Source: Tubulanus polymorphus (lineage: Eukaryota > Nemertea > Palaeonemertea > Tubulaniformes > Tubulanidae). Taken from it: a DNA stretch of 64,000 nucleotides. Below the pieces are notes generated by a model, which was not told where the DNA came from, ran no database searches, and saw only the letters and a program-made list of their open reading frames with translations. Positions within the stretch are counted from its first letter, which is position 1, and the number at the start of each line of letters is the position of its first letter. The position numbers and the translations under genes were made by a program. Below, piece after piece: positions 12,001 to 24,000 of this stretch. The stretch spans positions 20,366,001 through 20,430,000 of the forward strand of contig NC_134025.1 in the NCBI RefSeq assembly GCF_964204645.1, written 5' to 3'.

Positions 12001-15000
12001 TTTTATTCAAATTAGCTCTCTTCATACATTTTCGAAGTTTCCAAGGGAAATTTTGATGGTTTTCTTGAATTTTCATGTGTATATGTACCATGTAATGTGT
12101 ATATGTCAATCAGTCATTCAGTGAATGCATATATGATGATTTCCTGACTAGTACAAAATTCATCGGATGTGAACCGCTTTATTGTTGGGTAAACCGCTAA
12201 GTAACCTGATATGGTAAAAACTAGTAAAACCAGCTCTAGGGATTCTGTTGAGCATATTTATGTAAGGCAACATCCTCCCTTTGGCAGGGATTCGAACCTG
12301 ATATGTAAAAATTGGTCTATAAAACCGGCTCCGTGGATTCTGTTAAGCCTATTTATGTAAAGTAACACCATCCTTCCTCGGTAGGGATTTGAATCAGATG
12401 ACATCAGACTGGCGCAGTATTTAGCCCTTTTGATTATCCCAACTACACAGTAACAGGCACACTCGAATGATGTTATTATCAGCCAATCAAAAATAATCTG
12501 TTTTTATTTTTTGGCAATGCACAATTTCATGCGGTAAACCTGCACATGTACCTGCGCATCCAGTCTAGTGTGGTAGGGTTTTGTACTGTGGCCAAGTCTA
12601 GTGATGCCATGAGGTTCCAATCCCTGGAGGATGGATTACATAGAGGCAGATTGAACAACAGAATTTACGTTTTCATTCTATACATACTTGGTGACTGTAA
12701 AAATAACCAAATAAAGTAATGATACTTGCTTTCATCACAGGACCATGAAAGTATCCACGGTGATGAGGTAAGCAATCCGGCAGTTTTGTTTTGTCATTAC
12801 GTTGTGTGATGTGCATGCCTAATGTTTGATTATATCCCTGTTAATTAACTTTATATATTATTAGATTTATGAATATTAATCATTTATTATCGGTTTTAAT
12901 GTGGTGTAATCCGTACAGCCAATATCAATATATCATATATTTTGTAGTTACTTCTTCTTCGTGTTTCCATGACCTGGGTAGCAGTTCTGCACTTCTGAGT
13001 TAGAATAAGACTCTTCAACAATATTCATACTTCTGGTTCTTGCATTGTGAAAAAACTCAGCTTCATTCTCAATGTTCATTGGTCAATTTCAAGGCTGACT
13101 ATGCAACGGCTCCAATACCAACCTACTAGTATATTCGTCCGGCAATTGGGGGCAGCATCGTATTGTCAAGCCGGCAGAAAATGTGTTGACTCAAAAAGAG
13201 CAAACTCAAACTTCGAACTGTGGAACTCAATGACTGCATTTAAAATGATTCCTGCTGTGTTCTGATAGCAGTTGATAGATTATCTATGAATCGTTTTGAA
13301 CTTATATTCTTCCAACTCCCATCTGAATATCCAAAAAGGTTTTGGATCGATTTTTCTTCGTTTCATCCTAGTCTCGAGATGATTTTCTTCATACCCATAC
13401 TTTCTTTTGAATTCGTGGTGAAATAAGATCATTTCTTAATAAGATTTGAATTAGTGATTCTTCGTAATGTAAAAAGAAGTTTCAGTATGAATTCAATCAA
13501 TTATTCTAAAATGTCATCCCAAATTGAACTTTTCTCGGTATGAAAATATTCAATACAATATTTTCAGTTTCAGTTTTTGACCAAAAATGAGCCTGGTCTA
13601 AAGCCGCAATCACACGAGGGATTTTGGCCTGAACTGCTGTTCACTGCGGTGCCAAATGAGCCGGTGTCTGTTTCGCCTGACCAAAAACGTTGGACCAGGC
13701 ACGAGCCAAATTTTAGCTGGGGTCATATTATTAAGTGTGAATTACAACCGGTTCCGGAAGTGTATCAATTCGGTTTGTTTTAGTGAGTGGTTTACGTGCT
13801 CTCTTATTAGGTACGAACCAAATTTCAGTCTGACCCATGCCAATTTGTCTCCGTGTGACCGTGTGATCGCAGCTTTAGTCTTATGTCTGGATTATGAATT
13901 TAGCCCTGGGAGTCCATATTGATGTTAGTTCTTCAAATCGATGCTAGACTAAGACAAGACCTCAACGATCTCTGCGCACTAATCACCGCATTATTTCTGC
14001 GCAACCATTGTCAGTGTCAACAGGCTGTTCACGTTTGACTGCTTAATCCTTATTGCACTTTTCTAATCAGAAAATGTCAGAAAATAATTAGATTCAAATC
14101 AGTAGCAATCCGTAAACTCAGCTGGCTGAACTAACGCTTGCATGACCTAACAGATAACCAAGAAAATAATGAGAAATGAGAAATATATATATATATATAG
14201 ATTCCACCATTTGCAAGGCTGGCGACAATGACGTCGATGATGTCCTGTTGCTATGGCACCTTGTGTCTGATAGCGATTGATTTTTCGAGTGGAATCTCTC
14301 TTACCTGAAAAGCGTTTGATGATGATGATGATGATGATGATAATTTATGTTTCCACCGGTGTATACTTCATCTGCCGTATTTTGAGCCGAGAAAATATCG
14401 GTGAAACGAATACATTCATTACGTTGTATATTCCCCCCTCTCCCTTCGATAGCTAAAGCGGCGATCACTCGTTTTTGGCCCGTGTCAAATTTGGCCCATA
14501 CCAAACGTAACAACTGTTCTCATGCCGGTTTAGCCCAGGTAAAAACGTAGTACCAGGCCCAAGCCACATTTTCGCACTGGTCCAAATGATTGCGTGTGAA
14601 TAGCTACTGGTTCTGGAAGTGACTGACTTGGCTTTGTTTAAGCATTGTTTAGTATCGAGTGAGTGGCATAAGTCTGAACACGCTCTGTTATTTGGCACGG
14701 ACCAAATTTGGAGCCTGATGCAAGACAAATTGTCTGATTGCAGCTAATGAATAACAATATGAGAAAAAACCCTGGCCTGTAAGGGACAACAATCAAGTCA
14801 AATCAAATGAAATCTACTAATAAACCATTTTACAGTTGCTAGCCGCCATTTTGTTAGGGTACTTTTGTCCTGTATTGTTGGGTCATTAGTTTCTCCTTTT
14901 TAAAAACTATTTGTGATGCGTGTTTTATCATATCTCATCTGTCCCTCGATAGATTTTGACAGTTTTTGCAACATTCAAACCGTGTGAATCTCTAGTTTTC

Positions 15001-18000
15001 AGTTATGCAAAGATCATTTTTCAAATTTGCAACAATGCGACATGAGAGCGATATAGAAATCGGTGGTCGGTTTTTGCTGCACGCATAAAAATCCAGGGTA
15101 CTGAAATTTGAAGTTCATTCAACATTCAAACCGCATAAATCTCTAGTTTTCAGTTATGTAAAAATCATTTCTCAAATTTACAACAATGCGACATGAGAGC
15201 GATATAAAAATCGGTGGTCAGTTTTTGCCGTGCGCATAGAAATCCAGGGTACTGAACTTTGAAGTTCGTTATTTTCAGAAATAATTTTCTAAAAAATCCA
15301 AACATTTCAAGCACTGTGCGCATAAACACCCCCTTTCAGGTGAATTTTGAAATTTTAAGATATCTTGCCTAGTTTTTTTCCTATGGCACTTTAACTGCAG
15401 CGCGTGTATTGTCATTCCGAGATTTGGCGCTGTTTTCTTTGCGTGTATTTCAGTATATGGGTGTTATTTCTTCATTTTCACTACACTTGTCTCTACGGAA
15501 AATGGTTTTAATTGTTGGTACGAGTATCAGGTTTAAATATTACGGCATTAATACTGTATTCCGTTCTCCGGCGCTAGTTCGTAATGGCTGTAATGGTAGC
15601 CGCTTTTACGGCAGGCAGAGGCTTACGTACATGCACCCAAGAAAACCCAAAATATCACTCTTTTGTTGTAAATGCAATCCACACACTTCTTGCGTTTTTG
15701 TGATGGTAGATGTCACTTTTTACTTTTTATCACGTGCGTATGACATTCGAACTTGATACTTGATATTTCACCACCAAAACAAGAAAACGTTTTCCTATAT
15801 TTTCTTCCCAATCTAATCAATCTTGAGTGTACTCATAGAAAGTATTCATAGAAAGTAGCTGAATATTTGCCCCACCCCATTTGTCCAGCTTTTTGACCAC
15901 TTCTCCATCCATCTAATTTCAGTAGATTTTTATGTAAATTTATTGATAGACTACTGATTTAAATGGTCATCATACTCGATTTTGAGTGTTATATTTCTTT
16001 TCTTCTTCCATCTCAATATAGGCCCATATATTCTCTTCCCGCGCGCAACTTCGAATGCGTGATCAAAATGCCGCTCAGTCTCGCTGCTAAAACTGGTCAG
16101 AAAAATCCCTTAAACCCCAACATCTCTAATGTCTTCGACCTATTATATTGCATAAACGACGTGATATTTAAACCTGATACTCGTACCAACAATTAAAACC
16201 ATTTTCCGTAGAGACAAGTGTAGTTAAAATGAAGAAATAACACCCATATACTGAAATACACGCAATGAAAACAGCGCCGAATCTCGGAATGACAATACAC
16301 GCGCTGCAGTTAAAGAGCCATAGGAAAAAAACTAGGCAAGATATCTTAAAATTTCAAAGTTCACCTGAAAGGGGGCGTTTATGCGCACAGTTCTTGAAAT
16401 GTTTGGATTTTTTAGAAAATTATTTCTGAAAAAAACGAACTTCAAAGTTCAGTACCCTGGATTTCTATGCGCACGGCAAAAACTGACCACCGATTTTTAT
16501 ATCGCTCTCATGTCGCATTGTTGCAAATTTGAGAAATGATTTTTACATAACTGAAAACTAGAGATTCACGCGGTTTGAATGTTGCTGAAGTTGTCAAAAT
16601 CCATCCATGGACAGATGAAATATGATACAATACACATCACGGATAGTTTTTAAAAAAGAGAAAAAAATGACCCAACAATACGGGGCAAAAGTACCCTAAC
16701 AAAATGGCGGCTAGCAACTGTAAAATGGTTTATTGCATTTACAACAAAATAGTGATATTTGGGGTTTTCTTGGGTGCATGTACGTAAGCCTCGGCCTGCA
16801 GTAAAAGCGGCTACCATTACAGGCATTACGAACTAGCGCCGTTAAAAGAGAACAGAATGGAGTATTAATGACGTAATATTTAAACCTGATACTCGTACCA
16901 ACAATTAAAACCATTTTCCGTGGAAACAAGTGAAGTAAGAATGAAAAAATAACACCCATATACTGAAATACACGCATAGAAAACAGCGCCGAAACCCGGA
17001 ATGACAATACACGCGCTGCAGTTAAAGAGCCATAGAATAAAAACTAGGCAAGATTTCTTAAAATTTTAAAGTTCACTTGAAAGGGGGCGTGTATGCGCAC
17101 AGTTCTTGAAATGTTTGGATTTTTTAGAATGTTATTTCTGGAAATAATGAACTTCAAAGTTCAGTACCCAGGATTTTTATGCGCGCGGCAAAAACTGACC
17201 ACCGATTTTTATATCGCTCTCATGTCGCATTGTTGCAAATTTGAAAAATGATCATTGCATAACTGAAAACTAGAGATTCACACGGTTTAAATGTTGCTAA
17301 AACTGTCAAAATCTATCCGGGGACAAATGAGATATGATAAAACACGCATCACAAATAGTTACTAAAAAGTAGAAAATAATGACCCAACAATACAGGACAA
17401 AAGTACCCTAACAAAATGGCGGCTAGCAACTGTAAAATGGTTTATTAAATGAATAATAGGGTGAATCCCTACTTTAAGATCAACACTACAAGAAAAGTTT
17501 GAATTTGTGAATGACAAATATTTTTAAGCCCATATAGAATATGTTTCTAATCATCAGGGTCCGATTCCACAGTTCTGAGTTAAGATTTGACTCTGAGTTA
17601 TTGAACTTATTGAAAATGAACTAACTTTAACTCAGAGTTAACTCTAACTCACAACTGTGGAACTGGGTCCATATTTTTAAGCCCAGCCTTTTCATGATGT
17701 GAGTTAAGCTTAATCTGATGAGAGTAGACCGCTTTCAAACCGAAGGGATCATATAAATCATTCATACGCGTGGCCATTTGCCCCATCACCTGAATAAAGT
17801 ATAAAGCCATGCGGTATCGAGATCGAGCTATGAATTAGGACAAGGGATCGGCGTAAGACGTTAATTCATTTGAGACCAATGAAAACTCTTTCACAACATT
17901 CCTGGAGGCCTAATTTTCCTTCCGTATAATCATCCTTGGTAGATCCTGATGGCGAGACGGTAGACACTTCTACTGTAGACTCGGCTGAAGTCAGCTCGAC

Positions 18001-21000
18001 TCGGATAAGCGCCATACTAATCGGATGTTTTATTGAAGTATTTTCCGTGAAAATTAATATGAATAATCAGTAAACCTCCCGTAAGTCGGACAAGTTGGAA
18101 CTGGCAAAATATACCCGACTTAGAGAAGTTCTGACTAACAGTAAGTCAGATTTTGGGAAATAAATTGAAAAATAAAGATCAAATTTAAGCTACTTTGCAT
18201 TAAGGAATTTAGCTCTTTATGGGATTACTTTTCGGGAGAAAACAAACAAACCAGGCAAATATGGACCCTCTGACTAATTTCAAAGTTTTCTGAAACAAAG
18301 GGGCTGACTAACCCAAATGTAATTACAATTATTACTATACAAATGGAGCGAATTTAAATGACATGGTTTCCAGAGTAAAGGCTCTTTGACTGTGCAACTG
18401 AGCATATATTCATACAAATCATTCATTAGAGCATTATCCATTCTCCAACCCCTATGAAGCTGAATTTTAAATAGGGCCTTGTTAAGATTTATATGAGCTT
18501 TTTCGCGAAAATCTGATCGGAAAAATATCTGTTTTAAGAAGCCAATCAGAAAGCAAAGACTCCTCTGTGATTGGCTTAGCCGCAGAGATCAGCTGGTGTT
18601 CACATGAACGCGCGGTATCGTCTACCATTTTACTTCCGGGTTTTAATTTAAGATCTAAAATTGTATTTCAATAGCGATTTCTAGCGAAATCTTTAGTTGT
18701 TTTGGTTTTTGGGAGGAATATTTTTATTTGCACTACAGAAAATATCATTGACAATTGTGCAAAGTCCGGGAAAATAGCTTTTTCTCAAATCGGATGGATG
18801 ACCTTTGACCTTAATATGCTAATCAGTCATGTGCTCAAACTGCAAATTCAATCAAATTTTATTCTGCAAAAAATATCAAACCCAATTCAATTTTACTTTA
18901 TTGAACAAGTTTAAACAGCAAATCCAATTCAATTTTGTTTTATTGAGCAAATTTCAGAAAATTCAATTCTATTCTGCATTCAAATCAATAAGACTTATTA
19001 AGGAAAAGATTTATCTGAGGTATTTGTTCCTGCCAGATCCAGTCGCTGTCTGTGCTACTTATGAAAGCATGATTGAATTGTGTAAATTATTAGCCTGGGA
19101 TTGACAAGTCTATTGAGCTGGGAGTGTATTTGGACAAATTTCACCCACAGAATGCATCATTTACCATTTTATGAAAAGCTGACAGGCTGGCCATAGTGCC
19201 CCTTGGGGCTCTTGTTATCTTATTTAGGGGATAGAATCTAACTTGAATGAGTATCCAATTTATAAAATCCAACTTAAGAGATTCTGAAGAAAAAAGAAGT
19301 TTCCAGAACTGGAAATTCCTTTCGACTTTTTCTGATTTTCTAACCAACAGCGAACCGACTTACGGAAGTTTTACCAGATAACATCTAACTAGGATATCAA
19401 ACAAGTTGGACAAATTTTCACGGCGGTGCCAAAAGTTCCAACTTGAGTTGAGTCAACTGTATCAGCAATCTCATTGTTAGACCCAGTTTCAGTTGGTGAT
19501 TGTATTTGAATCCGGAATTAATTTCAGTTCAATAATCGGACTCTTCAATCAAACCATTAATTATGAATGGAACATCTGCTTCGGGTTACGGTATATCATC
19601 AAAAATGCATTGGGATTAAATGCTGTTTAGAAATAAAAAACCCTAAACCCTTCGGGACAAACTTGATTTTCTACAACTGGAATTGCTGTTCAGTAAATTC
19701 CATTCCGACCTGTTGATCAATCCGGATTCATAGCTGATATCGTCGATGTTCGTTATTTTGTAATGTAATCGTTGTCCAGTAGATGTCAGCAGAGCACTGT
19801 TCTTTCACACTATTTGATTTTGAATACCTTTAATGCCATTGATATTTTGAAAAACCAAACGGTCCTATTGGCTAAATTCACTAAATCAGGCTTAGATGTA
19901 TATAGATAGCTCCGATAGTATATAATAGTTAATGTATATTTTGTTAATGATTTTGTAGTTTTTTAAATTTTTCTTCAATCTTTTTCACTTAAGTGTTGGT
20001 TCATAAATATTTGTGTACTAGTTTCCCTCCATGTACCGTGGAAATGGTTGGAGTGTAGATTCATGGTGTTTACGTGCGATAGTGTGTTAATTTAGGTATA
20101 TGAGAGAGAATTCTCAGCTGATGACGACGACGGCGATGTAGCCGAGGAGACCATCCATTACGAACACGAAGACGCGACAAATCGCGATGCGGGGGTCGTC
20201 GAGGAGGTATGTCGGGAAGTTCGACGCCGCTTTGGAAAATATTCTAACGCACTTCCTCACGCAAACTCCTCTTGCATAACTCATAAATCCTATATTATAA
20301 TACATCATGCATAATAGTTTTATCCACTTTTCTCTCATCAGTGAACAATGATTTTTTGCCTTTTAAGTTGAAGTGTGATTAACATTTATAACCATTGATA
20401 AAACACTATATCCGTGTTATGACGATGATGGGCAGAGAATCCTGCAATAGTTCCTGTAGATGACTATAAGAATATAGTCGAAACGTCGAATAAACTTCTA
20501 GCTCAAGGAACCATTTTCATACTATTTTCGTCATCATTGTGGGATTCTCTACACATCGTTAACATTGATTGACAGTTGGGGTCTTTCACAAAGTGAAATT
20601 ATGGTTAATTCGTCAATAACCAATTAACGACAAAAGCCGGACATAAGTCATTTTCATCACCATCGTTCCAATAGATGCATTCAAACTATCGCTCGTTAGT
20701 CTGTTCTCATTTGGAACAGAGCTTTTCAGAACGAACCAAATCAATGCTGTGCCGCTGTGCATTGGCACATGTTTATATAAATCTGCCCTTATCATCACTG
20801 GTCCAGCTAGATGGTACGCTGTAATTGGCAGGCTATAAAAGCATTTGTTTTTATTCACACACAAAAAAATAGTCAATTCTAGAATAACGAATGGTCCTGG
20901 AATTGTTTTTTGACGTTTTCTTAAATGGAAAGGATCAATTTAGAACAGACTTTTCAGAATCATCGTCCGAATCAAGTCGTTAAATTAAGATTAGTCCTAA

Positions 21001-24000
21001 TCAACTTTGTGAATCCGGACTGTGACATCAATCTTAGGAAATTATGACATATTATCAGTTATTGACTAAAAGCTTTTTAATGATTCAACAGTTTTTGTCC
21101 ATTTGAAAGTTTACCCTTTCAGTGCTGACAAATTTTTACCCAATAGTGCTGGAGATGACAAGAAAATTCTGAACAATTGCATCCTAGTGTGTTGTATAAT
21201 CCGGGCATTCGCTGCTGTGGTTTATCGTTAGTTATTATTATTTCAACATGTTTGAAAGATGCTGCCACCTACAAATAGAGATAATAACTGATTAAATCGA
21301 TACATGGCGATGCAGTGTACTTGCAAAATTCCATTGCGGATTCATACACTGCACTGAGATGCACTGAAAGGGTTTGTTGATTTGCGGTTCATAATCAAGT
21401 TAGCATTTATCAAACCTTTTATTTATTGAATTTATATTCGGTACATTTTTGCTGGTTCATTTACTTCAACTTTTTATGCCCCCACAAACCGCGGGCGGGG
21501 GCATTTTTTGTTGAAAAACGACTTCAATGTCATAGGGCCTTTAAATGTTGGCCAATAAGTGTGGAATTTCGCTTAAGTGAATTCTGTATTTTCTGCTTAG
21601 TAATTTCCGACCACATATACAGAATAACTTTTGAAATCTTATCACTATTTTACTTTAAGTGGTAAAAATATCAATACAGTAATCTTGCTTTTAGGCTAAT
21701 CAATTTCATAGAAACTAATAACTATAACTAAACTAATAACGATATTGATTTTGATTACTTTGATTTTCGGAGCTCTAGTTCTGTTGCTGAAGAACATTTT
21801 CAGCAGTGGTTTTTTGTCTTTTACTGCCAAGCAGTGATGAGATCACTGTGCTTTGAGACAATTAAGTACATTCTCGTCGGCAATTATGAGTGCCCTCATA
21901 AAAAATATCAGCCATTTTTGGCATTATTATCAAACTTGCATCAATTGATCATCAACTTAGCTTCGTTTTGTATTATTACAGGTATCACAATCAATCTGCT
22001 GCCTGGAACCGATCCCCTTGGACATTCATCGCTTTATCACCATTATTCCAATTTCTGAAAGTCCATGCTTCACGTTTGTTCAGGACCTCGCCGCAAAATG
22101 AAAAAAAACTACTTATATCAGATATAAGTAATTTTTGTCATCACACTTTCAATGATGAATTTCCAAAGGCAGGTTACAGATTTATACCTTTATATATTTG
22201 ATTTCTCCATTGTTTACGCACTTGTTATGTCTTACACACATTTTATAACTAATTTGATGTATTTTGAGAATTCTGCTTTTCAGATGTTACATTATTCTAA
22301 TTACCACCATGTAATAGTATTTGTTTTCACATTATCGATATAAGGCTTGAAAAAATAGCTAGTTTCAGTAGACTCAACTCAAGTCCGACCTTTTGGGACT
22401 ATAAAAATGTGTATGTCGGACTTGAGTGATATCCGAGTTGGATTTTGATGTATTTCGCGAACAGCTTCACAAAAGATATCGGTATTTCAACGATCATCAA
22501 AGTTGAGCGGTTGTCCGAATTGATCATATCCAACTTGAGTGGAGTCTACTGTATCTGGTGTTTTTTCTCATGATCACGACAGTATTCCCACCAAAGTTCA
22601 CACCATTTCAGGACTCTTCGATGCTCACGATAAATTCGGGGAAACCTGAAAAATACGACTGATTGATTCTGGAGTGAAATTTAGACAACCCAGTTCCACG
22701 ATTCTGGGTTGAGTTTGAATTGTTAGTTTATTCGAATATTTCAATCCCGGGATGAATTTCAACTGAAAACCATCAAACTGGTACTATAAATCAGTTCCGT
22801 AGACCCCAGTTTAGATTTGACTGGAGAGTTCATTTTTGGAATAATTGAACTCCATGTCAACTATAAACTGACAATAGTACTGTTCAGTAAACATTAACTT
22901 TATACTGATTGGATTACTGTTTGCAAAGATAATGTTTCACTCGAAGAAAGTTATAAGGTTTGAAATGATTTTGCGTACAGTTCACTGAAAACATCTATTA
23001 CTCATCGCGCACAGTTTCATTTACGAACGTTTTAGGAAGCTGGCCCGTAACGGAAATACATTTCGAGATAACGTTTTTTCATGATTTTATTCGGGTTTCA
23101 GGTCGTTTCCAACAATCGTTCGCTAATCGAATTTAGCGATAATGCGTCATCGCTTACCGAAATAAGTGGAAGATTAGAGGTATCTTTGTTCGTCTGTGTT
23201 TTTCTTGAATTCTTACGCAAAATGTAAGCTACAACACTCAGTTCCGCAGTTGCTGAATAGCATTTGACTATTTACAGAGTCTTTGATATCCTTATTTCGA
23301 CTCAGTCAAATTTTAAATGGTAAACTGTGTAACTGAATCAAAGTTTGTTGTAAGAATTTTTCAGCACCCGTCCTTCTTATTTTAGAGTTGCAATGTTGCA
23401 CTTTTCTCTTAATTTGGCATATGAAATAAGAAGCTTATCAAGAATGACCTTTAAATGAGGCCGTTGAATTAGATTTGAAAAATATTTAAAGTCTATCTTT
23501 CTTTGATGATGAATATAGTGAAATACTCATGACGCTGTAGACTCTAAAAGGCACTGATAAAATCAGCTCTAACGTTTTACATGTTAAGTCTTACTGATAT
23601 TTTTTGGTATTCCTACCTTAATGGCCAATATTCGATCAATCGAGAATTGTGTATCTGATCGAGAAGGATTACACTAGATGGAGCCTGCGTTATTTGTGTA
23701 CCTTGCTGTTTTAGTTTCGTTCAGTCAGATAAGCATCAAACTCTCACAGTATCAGCAGTATCAGCGTAGTCATTACATTGTTGTTTATAATTATAGTTTG
23801 TTCAGAACTCGGTAACCAGTACATCGGAATTCATCCTCGTATATAATAGTTCAACCAACTGGCTGACGCCAGGTGTAAAATAATTGAGAATATACTGCGA
23901 TGCTATCTGGCTGGACTGGTTTTATGACATGTATTGCGCATATCATACGTTGAGAAACTGCTTCATTTATATCAATCACTCTTTTTGATGCATTTATTGG

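Larger units (their letters stand above)
12768..20095. other. SYT14-like intron
   Basis: A 7.3-kb intron with two copies of the AGCYGCGATCACACG-end element, a large composite inverted repeat (14819-17448), a palindromic MITE (17557-17670) and a pogo-like element (18068-19459). No exon seen. Confidence -1.
20207..23101. other. SYT14-like intron
   Basis: A 2.9-kb intron holding a retroelement tail (about 20440-20490), a piggyBac-like MITE (21114-21372), a GC-rich hairpin (21477-21506) and a pogo-like MITE (22366-22551). Confidence -1.

Noticed and set aside
12590-12640. Possible tRNA gene (GGTTCCAATCCC)
   Set aside because: Only a T-arm-like motif; no acceptor stem or anticodon arm. More likely a SINE remnant.
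13577-13922. Plus-strand ORFs at 13577 and 13656
   Set aside because: They lie entirely within a non-coding repeat copy; the same peptide scraps recur wherever the repeat does.
15409-17007. Two similar ORFs (plus 15409, minus 16711)
   Set aside because: They are copies of one mobile repeat, not host genes. I looked for a THAP-like or transposase signature and found none.
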